Shown here one piece after another: positions 11,020 to 21,479 of a DNA stretch of 64,000 nt. How positions within the stretch are numbered: position 1 is the stretch's first letter; each line of letters starts with the position of its first letter. The translations under genes were made by a program, and so were the position numbers. Source of the stretch: Halichoerus grypus (lineage: Eukaryota > Chordata > Mammalia > Carnivora > Phocidae); assembly GCF_964656455.1 (NCBI RefSeq), contig NC_135718.1, positions 128,751,093 to 128,815,092 on the forward strand, written 5' to 3'. The notes below the pieces were generated by a model. The model was not told the origin of the DNA. It did no database searches and worked only from the letters and a program-made list of their open reading frames with translations.

Positions 11020-13651
11020 ATGCGGTGTTCCATCAGGCGCTGCTTCATAACGTCAGTGGGCATCGGATTCCTGTGGCTCTTCATCACTTTGAAAATCCCC
11101 GAGGAAATTGAAGATGATCAAAACGTGATGGCTATCAAAGGCCAGGTAGCAACCCTTGCTCTCCGTGTGGGAATTGAGGATGTAGCGTGGGAATGGTGTG
11201 AACAGGTAGTTTCTCAAAGCACCTGTACCTTTTCACCTGAGAGCAGGAAGCTCCAAAGGGAGTTGGGATATGAACTTGGACCCGTCGGTCCATAAAGAAG
11301 CTGCTCCCCCACCCCCAATATTTGTTAAGGTAAGGAAGAGAGCAAATAGAGCTGGAGCCCTCCACACTTTGGCCAGTGGTCAGACATCCTGAGAATGTGC
11401 TGGGTTCACTCTGGGGAGGGTGATCCATTCCCTCTCTTTCCTGGAAAAGCTTATGAGAAGCCTCTAGCGGCTAAACCCTATTCTTTTTATGAAAGGAGGT
11501 ACATGTTTTGCCTTTTGTCAATGCTCTAGGAGGACAATTATGACAAAAGGAAAGACCCGAGACCACTAGAAGACTGGCAGAATCTTACCTTCGAATATTT
11601 TAAAACAATTCAGCAGAGAAGAAAGAGTGAGTTCCAAGGAGGAGAATGGGGGATCCTAGGGAAAGTAGGAACATCAAGAGAAGTGAGGTAGTTAGGAAGG
11701 AAAGAAAGAAGGGAGAGAGAAAAGGCAGGACTGTGCCCAGGAATATTTGAATCTGGCAGACAATTCTCTCCCCACCATGACATTTATATATCAGGAATGA
11801 AGAAGAAGAAGGGAAAAGATAATTGTTACAGGAAGGCAGAATCGTTGGATTAGAGAACATTTGGGTTAGAAGGGGCCTTAGAGTCATAGTCCAAATCCCT
11901 CAGTTTTGTGGATCAGGATCTAAGCTCAGGAGTGAAGGGACTTGCCCAAGGTCACACAATCCGTGGCAGAACTGGGACAGGAACCTGGGGTTCCCGACTT
12001 ATGAAGAACTGCTTTTCCTTTCACCTAAAGGTGAGCTTTGGGAAGATGAACTGGATAAAACAAAAAGAATGATAATATCTATAATATTAGCTAATACTTA
12101 CTGAGCACCTAAACCATGTGCTACAAAATTCTGGCTCAAAGAAGACACAAAGGGACCCACGGGGACCCAGTATCACCTAGCTTAGTGCTTCTCAAACTTA
12201 AACGTGCATATTAAGTTCTTGGTGATACTGTTAAAGTGCAGATTCTGTTTATCTAGGAACCCAGATTCTGCATTTCTAATAAGCTTCCAGATGAGACTGA
12301 TGTTACTGGACTAAGGACCACATTCTGAGTAGCAACGATCTAAGCATCCCCTCTACCAAAAGAGAGCATAGAATAGAAATAGGAGAGGAAAGAAAGAAAC
12401 AGAGTAGGTCCCAAAGAGCATCCCAACCCCTAGCCCTCTGACCACCTTTACCACCAACCCAGTATACACTGACAATTGTCCCTCTTTGGCCTCTCCTTAG
12501 CATGGCTGACAGTGGGCATCTCCTCAGTGCCACAACCAGATCAAAGAAGCCTCTTGTACACACTGGTCTCTCTGTTCCGTGCTTCCTCTAAGATTCAGCA
12601 GAAACGTCTCACAGTGCTGGTCCACCTGGCACATTCTGACCTCACCGGGCTCAGAGAAACAGTTCTCCATATTTCAACCCTCTTCAGCCCACAGATCTTA
12701 GCAGGGCAGTTGCTACTGATCCATGCTCCGCCTGATGCCTACCCCTCCGTGGATGACATGAGGAACGAGGCCCATCATGGGGAATTCTACTCTAAGCAGA
12801 ATATAGATCACGCCTTCCTCATGAGCTTTGCCACAGGGCTCTCTGAATACTTCCTGTTACTGGAGGACAATGTCTTTTCTGCCCCCAACTTTATCACCCA
12901 CATTCATTGGAAGGTGAACACCATGAGGTCCAACCCATGGGTGCTACTGGAGTTCTCTAATATGGGCATCCTTGGCAAACTCTTCCACAGCAAAGACCTC
13001 CCACTCCTGGCCCATTTCTTACTCCTTTTCTACAAGGAGAAGCCCCTTGACAGGCTGATCCCCCACTTCCGTACCCTCCTAGCTCAGAAAAACCCAATCA
13101 TCTGCAGACCTTTCCTTTTCTACCACAGGTTCTCCTACCACATCTCTAATGACACCCAGAAGGCCACACCAGTTCAGAAAAAGAACCCCTATGTTCCTGA
13201 CAACCCACCTGGAGCCATTTTCACGGATATGAAGGTTTTTGATGTTCATTTCCCCTGGGAAGCCTACACCCTGGACGAGTCATTCTTCTGGACCCACAAT
13301 GTTAGTGCAGGGAACCACCTGACAGTCATTTTGAACCATCCGGCGAACTTGAGCAAAGTGCAAGTATTGACAGGCACCATCGTGGATGGAAAGTACGCCC
13401 TGAAGAAGGGGCAAGTGGAGCTGGGCTACGACCCTGAGGGAATGCCTCAATACTGTACCAGCTTCACCTTGCTGGGCCATCTCTTCGAAGGGCAGATGAA
13501 TCAGGAGATATTTCTGAAAAGGATGGGGCACAATGTGAGCTGCGTAAGGCTGGTGGTGAAGGCTGATCAGGTTGGCGGTCTTATAATCAGGCATATTTAC
13601 CTCTGGGAGCAAAATACCAAAGATATGGAAGCAGCTCAGAGTTGGAGGTAA
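11020..13651 (+). CDS. MGAT4E: MGAT4-family N-acetylglucosaminyltransferase-like protein (MGAT4E), intact
   Basis: Three coding exons join in phase: 11020-11145 (donor gtagca), 11530-11626 (acceptor ctctag, donor gtgagt) and 12501-13651 (acceptor ctccttag, stop TAA), giving 457 residues. Residues about 8-25 are a signal-anchor membrane segment, as expected of a type II Golgi enzyme. A short stem encoded by exon 2 follows, then the GT54 fold starting at 'TWLTVGIS' (75-82). The family block 'WVLLEFSNMGILGK' is clear. The motif that is E-D-D in GnT-IV enzymes reads E196-D-N198 here, so catalysis is uncertain. The C-terminal third matches the lectin-like domain of MGAT4A/B, and several N-X-S/T sites are present. 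The family adds beta-1,4-GlcNAc branches to N-glycans; members C, D and E are divergent. I know the human copy as the pseudogene MGAT4EP; this copy shows no disruption. MGAT4C or MGAT4D are less likely by synteny. Confidence 0.85.
11860..12010 (+). repeat. Old MIR-like SINE in MGAT4E intron 2
   Basis: Recognisable 'agaaggggccttagagtcat' start and 'cttgcccaaggtcacacaat' block of an ancient mammalian SINE, within the intron between MGAT4E exons 2 and 3. Confidence 0.5.
12185..12345 (+). repeat. MER5-type hAT DNA-transposon relic
   Basis: Begins 'agtgcttctcaaactt' and contains the 'gcagattctg' and 'cagattctgcatttctaa' blocks typical of MER5-like non-autonomous hAT elements. Diverged, within MGAT4E intron 2. 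Confidence 0.5.
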
Positions 13652-13670
13652 ATCAGTAAGGGTGTAAAAA

Positions 13671-13676
13671 ATTAAA
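13671..13676 (+). terminator. Candidate MGAT4E poly(A) signal ATTAAA
   Basis: ATTAAA lies only 20 nt after the MGAT4E stop. A canonical AATAAA at 14160-14165 is the alternative and would give a 3' UTR of about 0.5 kb. Sequence alone does not say which is used. Confidence 0.4.
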
Positions 13677-14387
13677 GTCTTGAAGCCATTCCATTCCAGC
13701 CTATCTGACTGACATAGGGGCAATGCCAGGGAATGAGGGGCAGAGAGAGAAGACTCTCTCTGCTTTTCCTTTCACCTAAACTGCTGTTTAGGCAGTTGGT
13801 TCCTTTGGTGCCACGATGATGTCAAGAGACCGGTTCCTTCCTTTTTCTACCCAGACAAGTGATTCTTATAGGATATCTTTTTCTGGGAGCAGATATAGCT
13901 TAGCCCAACTTGGAGAAAGGCCTTGGTCAATCCCAGAATGGTTAGATTTTTGGGATGCTGAGATCAGCACAGAGTGTGTAAATATACACACTCCTATTTT
14001 GACACATAGTCAGAGGTGGGGGGAGTGTAATGTGGTAGTAGGAGGGTAAATGGGGAAATCCTGGGGTGTCCCTAAAATTGATATAAGAAGCCAAGAAAGT
14101 GACTCTCATTAGAAGTCAAATTCTCTGAAATTCAGGAAAGCGGCAGATGGACTGATAGCAATAAAACTAGGCCCTTAACTCTATCCTTTTAAGCTGTTTC
14201 ATAGTGCCCATCTATTTTATCCTTTCCTCACAAACAAACTTGGACATAAGTAGTTTGTAATTAAAACTTCACTTTCTCGTCAGCAATTCACTCCTTAACT
14301 CCCCCACTGGCTTCTACATCCACAATACTACTGAAACTCTTCCCTATTTGTAGTGACAAAAATAGTCAAAACCCAGTTGCATTTTTT

Positions 14388-14580
14388 TTTTTTTTTAAAG
14401 ATTTTATTTATTTGACAGAGAGAGAGATAGTGAGAGAGGGAACACAAGCAGGGGGAGTGGGAGAAGGAGAAGCAGGCTTCCCGCGGAGCAGGGAGCCCGA
14501 TGCGGGGCTCGATCCCAGAATTCTGGGATCATGACCTGAGCCGAAGGCAGACGCTTAACGACTGAGCCACCCAGGCACCC
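14388..14580 (-). repeat. SINEC element with 16-bp TSD
   Basis: Full-length carnivore SINE in reverse orientation. The direct repeat cccagttgcatttttt occurs at 14372-14387 and 14581-14596. Confidence 0.9.
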
Positions 14581-16388
14581 CCCAGTTGCATTTTTTCAGA
14601 GCTCATTCCCCTAAACTCTGCAGCAATACACAATACTAACTAGCGTTCCTTCTTGAAACAGCCTTCTTCCTTGACTTCTGGGATTCATTCATTCCTCAGA
14701 TACTTATTGAGTGCCTACTATGTGCCAGGCACACAAAAAAAGCCCCTGTCAGGGTTAAGTACATGGTCTTTTGGAAGCACAGACCTGCTCTTCCTAAAAT
14801 ATTCTTGGGGGCTTAGGAAAGGCCTCTTGGAAAATATGGTATCTAAGCCCAGACCTGACAGATAATTAGAGAAGATATCCAGGTAATGTGGGAAGAAGGT
14901 CGGGGAGCTTTTTCCAGTAAAAGAAACAGCATGCCAAGAAGTAGGCCAGAGGTGAGAAAGGACATGGCTCATTTAGGAAAACACAAATCATTTAGTGGGA
15001 CAGGAGATGGAGTGCAAGCTGGAGAAGGGATGAGGCAGAAGATGAAGCCACAGGACTGAGAGAGGACCAGCTTGAGAAGGGTCACAGACAATTCAATGGG
15101 TGAAAGAATAGTCTTTTCAACAAATGGTGTTGGAACAACTGTATATCTACATGCAAAAGAATGAAGTTAGACCCCTACCTCACACCATATAAAAAATTGA
15201 CCCCCAGATGGATCACAGACCTAAATGTAAGAATAAAAACTAAAAATCTTAGAGGAAGATATAAGGCGTAAATCACTCCGACCTTGGATTAGGCAGCGGT
15301 ATATCAGGATATGTCACCAACAGCATCAGCAATCAAAGAATAGATCATTGGACTTTATCAAAATCAAAAACTTTTGTACTTCACAGGACACCATCAAGAC
15401 AGTGAAATGACAACACACAGGATGGAAGAAAATATTTGCAAATCGTATATCTGATAAGAGACTGGCATTCAGAATATTATAAAGAACTCTTACACTCAAT
15501 AGTAAAAACACAACCCATTAAAGATGGGCAAAGGATTTGAATAGAGATTTCTCCAAAGAAGATGTACAAATGGCCACTAAGCACATTAGAAGATGCTCAT
15601 CATTAGTCACCAGGGTATTGCAAGTCAAAACCACAATGAGATACCACTTAACACCCACTAGGAAGGCTCTAATTAAAAAAAAACATGGAAAAATAAGTGT
15701 TGGTGAGGATTTAGAGAAATTGGGACCCACATCCGTTGCTGGTGGCGTTGTGAAACGGTACAGCCACTTTGAGAAAGTGTTTAGCAGTTCCTCAAAATGT
15801 TCAACAGATTACCGTGTGATCCAGCAATTCCACTCCTAGGTCTATACTCAGGAAAATGAAACTTACATCCATGCTAAGACGAATGTTCATAGCAGTATCA
15901 TAATGACCAAAAAGTGAAAACAATCTACATGTCCAACTGATGAAAGGATATGCAGAATGAAGTATATATCCATACAATGAAACAGTAGTTGGCCATAAAA
16001 AGGAATGGAGTACTGATATATGTTACAGCATTTATGAACCATTATGCTACATGAAAGAAATCAGTCACAAAAGGCCACATATCATAGGATTCCATATGTA
16101 GGAAATGTCCAGACTAAGCAAATCCATAGAAACTGAAGTAGATTAATAGCCAGGGCTGAGGAAAAGGGAAATGGAAAATGACTTCTAGGGGCCCCTGGGT
16201 GGCTCAGTCGGTTAAGCGCCCAGTGCTTGATTTCGGCTCAGGTCATGATCTCAAGGTGGTGAGATGGAGCCCCACATTGGGCTCTCTGCTCAGCAGGGAG
16301 TCTGCTTGGGATTCTCTCCCTCTCCCTTTCCCTCTGCCCCTCCCCCCACTGGCACACTCTCACTCTCTCTCTCAAATTAATAAGTCTT

Positions 16389-16581
16389 CTTTTTTTTAAA
16401 GATTTTATTTATTTGACAGAGAGAGACACAGTGAGAGAGGGAACACAAGCAGGGGGAGTGGGAGAGGGAGAAGCAGGCTTCCCGCGGAGCAGGGAGACCC
16501 ATGCGGGGCTCGATCCCAGGACCCTGGGATCATGACCTGAGCCGACGGCAGACTCTTAACGACTGAGCCACCCAGGCAACC
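16389..16581 (-). repeat. Nested SINEC (minus) inside outer SINEC tail
   Basis: Reverse-oriented SINEC bounded by an 18-bp duplication of the outer element's tail (16371-16388 and 16582-16599, one mismatch). Confidence 0.9.
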
Positions 16582-16605
16582 CTCAAATTAATAAATCTTA
16601 AAAAA

Positions 16606-16809
16606 GGGACGCCTGGGTGGCTCAGTCGGTTGAGCGTCTGCCTTCGGCTCAGGTCATGATCCCAGGGTCCTGGGATCGAGTCCCGCATCGGGCTCCCTGC
16701 TCCGCGGGGAGCCTGCTTCTCCCTCTGCCTCTGTCTCTCTCTCTCTCTGTCTCTCATGAATAAATAAATAAAATCTTTAAAATAAATAAATAAATAAAGT
16801 ATTAAAAAA
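16606..16809 (+). repeat. Nested SINEC (plus) inside outer SINEC poly-A
   Basis: Plus-oriented SINEC bounded by the duplicated outer tail aataaatcttaaaaaa (16590-16605 and 16810-16825). Confidence 0.9.
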
Positions 16810-16893
16810 AATAAATCTTAAAAAAAAAAAAGAAAGAAAATGACTTCTAATGGGTATGGGTGTCTTTTACAGTGATGAAAATGTCCTAAAATT

Positions 16894-17140
16894 AGGGGCA
16901 CCTGGCTAGCTCAATCGGTAGAGTGTGCAACTCTTGATCTTAAGGTTATAAGTTCGGGGCGCCTGGGTGGCTCAGTTGGTTAAGCATCTGCCTTCAGCTC
17001 CAGCCATGATCCCAGGGCCCTGGGGATCAAGTCTCACATGGGGCTCTTTGCTCAGCGGGGAGCCTGCTTCTCCCTCTGCCTGCTCCCTCTGCTTGTGCTC
17101 TCTCTCTCTCTGACAAATAAATTTAAAAAAAAAAAGAAAA
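16894..17140 (+). repeat. Composite of tRNA-like SINE fragment plus SINEC
   Basis: A 64-bp tRNA-like head of a different subtype (16894-16957, 'tagctcaatcggtagag') runs straight into a SINEC (16958-17140). One TSD surrounds both (16877-16893 and 17141-17157, one mismatch), so they behave as a single insertion. Confidence 0.75.
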
Positions 17141-17231
17141 GAAAATGTTCTAAAATTGATTGTGGTAATGGTTGCACAACTCTGTGAATATACTAAAAAC
17201 TATTGAATTGTGTACTTTAAAATGTGAACTT

Positions 17232-17435
17232 GGGGCGCCCAGGTGGCTCAGTCAGTTAAGCATCTGACTCTTGATTTCAGCTCAGGTCATGATCTCAGGG
17301 TTGTGGGATCGAGTCCCTGCATTGGGCTCCATGCTGAGCATAGAGCTTGCTTGAGATTTTCTCTCTCCCTCTCCCTCTGCCCCAACCCTTGCTTGTGCTC
17401 TCTCTCTCTCTCTCAAAAAAAAAAAAAAAAAAAAA
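17232..17435 (+). repeat. SINEC element in the L1 3' UTR
   Basis: Full-length SINE ending in about 20 A residues. It splits the L1 3' UTR between 'aaaatgtgaac' and 'gtgaattttatgg'. Confidence 0.88.
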
Positions 17436-17489
17436 GTGAATTTTATGGTATGTGAGTTAAATCTCCATAAAGCAGTTATTTAAAAAAAA

Positions 17490-19000
17490 CAACAACTGTA
17501 GAAGTACATGAAGGGGTTTTGGCTACACTGATGGCAAGAGGGAATGAAGGAAGAGTTTTAAGCAGGAGAGCAAAATGACCTGTGCTGTGCTTTGGAAAGA
17601 TTGCTACTGCTGTGCAGACTACTCTGAAGGGGGTCAAAATGGAGAATCTAGTTAGAATTAAACAAGGAAATACGGACAGGTGTCCATCTCAGCACCTGGC
17701 ATATAATAGATACTTAATAAATAAATGACACTTCCCACTTCCCTTTTCTTTCTCCCCTCTTCCCTTCTCTTTCCCACCTTTCTTCCACAAATCCTACACC
17801 AGTCTATATTTCCACATGCCTCTCTGATTGGCGATCCCTGTCATTGACACTGTTTCCTCTGCCCATCCCTAAACATGGGAATATTCCAAGGCCCTTTACT
17901 CTTCATCATCTATATCTTCTTTCTCCAATTTCTCAATCATGCTCAGAGTCGCCCGAAGGAGCTTTCAGGTGCTACTTAAGTCAGCAGCATCCTCTGAGGT
18001 CTCCAATGGGAGCCTCAGTGTCTTCTCTCCAGCCCATGATGGGTACCCTCCACTTGGCTCTTCCACTGTCATCTCGAGCTCAACATGTCTAAAACCAAAT
18101 TCTTTAGCTTGCTCCAAAAGCTGGTACACCCCTCCAAAGACGTCTATTTCTGGCCATGGTTACCTTACATACATAAACTCAAAATCTTAAAACAGTGTTT
18201 TAAAAAAGTGGTCTATGAACCACTTGCATCAGAATCACCTGGAATGGCTTGTTTAAAAAGCTTTTACCAAATCTTGCACCTTCTCCACCCAAAGTGCTTC
18301 AACCTCTGTGGTTTTCTATTTTCATGTCCACCCCAGTGTAGACCTATCACTTCGGCTCACGTTCAAACTTTTCCACAGAGTGACCTCTACGAGCCAAGGA
18401 GCATTCCATGTCGGGTCCTGGGCACCAGGGTAAGAGGTAAGAGGCTGCAGACTCTGGCTTAAAGAGCTCTTGCTCTAGTGTGAGGGACAACTAAAATACA
18501 GCATTCAGGGGGCACAGTGCCCAGTGGAGCGAGGGACTGACTGTGCCTGGAATCTTTAGGGAGAGTTTCACAGAGGAGGTGGCAGGCAAACGGATGAGGT
18601 ATTTCTCAGGCAGGGAAGTGGAGGGAAGGGTATTCCAGGCAGAAAGTGTAAGTGAATAAGTCAAGGAAGGGGACTAAGATCTTATCAGGGCACCTTCTCC
18701 TTGGACAGTGGCTGGGCCTTATTCCCGTGTCACGGGGACCCTGAGGTAACATAGGTGGGTGAAGCAAAGCCTGGGCTAAGAACCCAGTAATAACGCTGTT
18801 GTCCTAACTGGCAGTTGTCCTCAGCCTCGGTGTCTGGGAGACGGTGGAAAGTGGTGAGGGGCTCTGTAGCCTGGGGCTCTGTAGCCCCATGTGAAGGGCT
18901 GCTCAGCTTTCCTGGATGGGTGCCCTGTAGACATGTGGGCCCTGTGTTGCCAGATCTGGCGATTTCTCAGGAGAAGATGGAAGTCCCAATTTTTATGTTA
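17490..19000. other. Intergenic, no supported gene
   Basis: Mixture of single-copy and old interspersed-repeat sequence. Short open frames around 17.8-18.5 kb match no family I recognise and have no splice or codon support. Confidence 0.4.
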
Positions 19001-19020
19001 GACTGCTCAATTTTTTATTT

Positions 19021-19130
19021 TTATTTTTTTTAAGGTTTTAAAGTAAGCTCTACACCCAATGTGGGGCTCGAACTCATGACCCTGAGATCGGGAGTTTCAT
19101 GTTCTACCGACTAAGCCCCTAGACCTCTCA
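19021..19130 (-). repeat. Short tRNA-like SINEC (reverse)
   Basis: About 110 bp, reverse orientation, with a tRNA-like core including 'gggctcgaactcatgaccc' (box B side) and a T-run head. Repeats of 'ctcaattttt' flank it. Confidence 0.75.
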
Positions 19131-19180
19131 ATTTTTAAAACGCTGGTAACTAATTCAAAAGATATAAAAACACAATTTTA

Positions 19181-19388
19181 TTTTTATTATTATTTGTTAA
19201 AGATTTTATTTATTTATTTGACAGAGAGAAAAAGAGAGCACAAGCAGGGGGAGCGGCAGGCAGAGGGAGAGGGAGAAGCAGGCTCCCCGCTGAGCAGGGA
19301 GCCCGATGTGGGGCTCGAGCCCAGGACCCTGGGATCATGACCTGAGCCGAGGGCAGACGCTTCACCGACTGAGCCCCCCAGGCGCCCC
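19181..19388 (-). repeat. SINEC element with 16-bp TSD
   Basis: Full-length reverse SINE with the perfect TSD taaaaacacaatttta (19165-19180 and 19389-19404). Confidence 0.92.
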
Positions 19389-19404
19389 TAAAAACACAAT
19401 TTTA

Positions 19405-20260
19405 GAACACAACGAGCGATGACCCCGCTCCGCTCTGGGGAGGCTTTCCCAGGTTACAGCACCCTTGATTAGGTTACGACGTTCTTGGATACTCTCTGGC
19501 AATCATTTTCACTTCTGAAGCACTAATCACTTAGATGGATTCTCAGGACACACCCTCATCTTATCAGTAACGCGAACCATCTTTGAGCACGGATTAGTCT
19601 GCAGAGATGGCGGAATGGATCTGTTCCATTCATTAGCTCCACTTTCAGAGGCTGACGTCGTCCTCCTATTGACGCCCCCACCCTATTTGGGGCTTAATGT
19701 CCTCCTGAAGAACCGAGCCATTTAGGATAAGCCATCTAATGATTTACAATGAGTGTTATAATTCAAAAGGAAGCCCTGTCCCTATGGATTAGGGTATCCA
19801 AATGTTGAAGAACCGAAAGGGATTGCTACAGTTTAGGATCTAGGGTGTAGCGCAGGCCAGGTCCTGGCTGGGTGTGACTGAACGAAGCTGCAATGTGGGT
19901 CAAAGTCACAGACCCCAGCGTGGGCGTGCCAGCTCCCCAAGACTGGCCTCCTTCCCATGTGCTGGGTTGTGGGGTCTTACGTTGAAGTAGCTGAATGGTA
20001 AAGGTAAATGATGAGGTGAGTCATTATGGGGTTGGCAGATGAAATGCAGTTAGGACAGAAAGCAACCCACATCACTGGGGAATGATTACAGGGGCTCTGG
20101 TGATGAGTACTGAGAATGATGTGCTTCCTCAGACCTCTTTTTAAAGAGAAGTCTCGGCAAAGGTTTGGAGGGTGCGGGCCTTGTGGCTGCCATGTGTCTG
20201 ATTGAGCCTTATAGGCCTACCTTCCCCACCACCTCCTTCTCTGGAACATTCTTTGTCTCT
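19405..20260. other. Intergenic, no supported gene
   Basis: Largely single-copy sequence without long open frames, repeats or RNA genes that I can recognise. Confidence 0.4.
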
Positions 20261-20261
20261 C

Positions 20262-20440
20262 TTTTTTTTTTTTTTAATTTTTAAAGATTTTTATTTATTT
20301 ATTTGAGAGAGAGAGAGAAAGAGAAAGCAAGTGCAGGGGGAGGGGCCGAGGGAGAAGCAGACTCCCAGCTGAGCAGGGAGCCTGAGATGATCGTGACCTG
20401 AGCCAAAGGTGCTTAACCGACTGAGCCACCCAGGTGCCCC
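20262..20440 (-). repeat. SINEC element
   Basis: Reverse-oriented carnivore SINE with a T-rich start and the 'gactgagccacccaggtgcc' head. Short flanking repeats of 'cattgtctctt' type are present. Confidence 0.85.
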
Positions 20441-20842
20441 GCATTGTCTCTTAAAGTGGATGCTCTGCTCCCTGTTTCAAGTGAGGGTTAGGGCAGGGGA
20501 AGCCAAGAAAGTCACTGATCAAAGTTGCCTTAATTTTCCGTGGGGGGAAATGAACTCTAAGGAGATCAGCCTTGGCTATGAGAAAGCAAGATGCTTCTCT
20601 GAGCCCGAATTCTGCTCTTCCTCTCCAACTCCTTGCTGGGGCTTTTTGGGATCGGTGAGAGGCAGAGCTTTAGGTCAGATTTTGAGTTCATTCTAGGCCC
20701 CAGTCCCTTCCTAAATACATCCCTCCAAGTCTTCTTTCCATGTCCTGCTAACCTTACTCTGGCCTCTCACAAGCCAGAACCCCTCTTACAAAAAGTTAAA
20801 GGAACTGGGATTTTGTGTGAGAGGAAGATGAGGGGTGACATT

Positions 20843-20947
20843 TAAAAAAACATTTTTTTAAGTAATCTCTACATGATCATGGGGCTTGAACTCATGACCC
20901 CGAGATCAAGAGTTCCATGCTCTCGGACTGAGCCAGCCAGGTGTCCT
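20843..20947 (-). repeat. Short tRNA-like SINEC with TSD
   Basis: About 105-bp reverse copy of the same short subtype as 19021-19130. The TSD gaggggtgacatt occurs at 20830-20842 and 20948-20960. Confidence 0.85.
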
Positions 20948-21042
20948 GAGGGGTGACATTCTTAAGGAAAGGAAATGTTGCTTTAAGAGGATGTTTTGGA
21001 GGGTTGAAAAAAGTAAGGAGGCTTCTTAAAAAGGAGGTTTTA

Positions 21043-21226
21043 TGGGGAGGCCTGGGTAGCTCAGTAGGTTAAGCGTCAGCTCAGGTCATGATCCCAGGGT
21101 CCTGAAATTGAGTCCTACATCGGGCTCTTCACTCAGCTTGGAGCCTGTTTCTCCCTCTGCGCCCCCCCCCACCCATGCTGGCTCTCTCTCTCTGACAAAT
21201 AAATAAATAAAATCTTAAAAAAAAAA
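21043..21226 (+). repeat. SINEC element with TSD
   Basis: Plus-oriented SINE. Direct repeats aaaaaggaggtttta and aaaaaggaggtctta flank it. Confidence 0.88.
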
Positions 21227-21289
21227 AAAAAGGAGGTCTTAGGGTGGGTGGTTACATCTGCGGCTTTTAGAGTCAGCCTAACAGGGTCC

Positions 21290-21475
21290 AAAGCTCAGCT
21301 GTCGTTTCCTGGCAGAACAACTTTGGGAAGTTACTTTATCCTCCAGACCTGAATTTTCTCATTAGGTACAATGGGGATAATAAAGAGCAGGGCTGTGAGG
21401 ATTAAGGGTGAGAAATACATGAAGCACTTAGAATATTGTAGGTACTTAGTAAGCGCTGGGTGAGCATTAGGCGTT
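21290..21475 (+). repeat. MIR SINE fragment
   Basis: Old MIR copy ('aactttgggaagttacttta', 'gacctgaattttctcatta', 'ggataataaagagc', 'gtgaggattaa'). Confidence 0.65.
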
Positions 21476-21479
21476 GCTA

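Larger units (their letters stand above)
16188..16835 (+). repeat. Three-SINE nest: outer SINEC
   Basis: Outer SINEC in plus orientation, flanked by the perfect 14-bp TSD gaaaatgacttcta (16174-16187 and 16836-16849). Its tail has been split by two later SINEs (16389-16581 minus and 16606-16809 plus), each with its own TSD made from the outer SINE's tail. Confidence 0.9.
15092..17490 (+). mobile_element. Truncated LINE-1 3' end, interrupted by SINEs
   Basis: The sense strand carries the C-terminal part of L1 ORF2 and the 3' UTR: blocks such as 'caacaaatggtgttggaaca', 'aagatgggcaaaggatttga' and 'tactttaaaatgtgaa', with the end 'tggtatgtgagttaaatctc'. The ORF2 frame is broken by stops and indels, so it is inactive. 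At least five SINEs interrupt it (16188-16835, 16894-17140 and 17232-17435). Removing them restores continuity of the 3' UTR, so the L1 is older than all of them. Confidence 0.85.

Noticed and set aside
12476..12500. ATG at 12476 as the start of MGAT4E
   Set aside because: Those bases are intron ending in a polypyrimidine/AG acceptor. In-phase exons 1 and 2 supply a membrane anchor and stem.
15537..15839. 100-residue open frame
   Set aside because: Fragment of the L1 ORF2 C-terminal region within a truncated, frame-broken LINE-1.
16894..16957. tRNA gene-like sequence
   Set aside because: It has A/B-box-like motifs but belongs to a SINE head; the arms do not pair as a full cloverleaf and it runs directly into another SINE.
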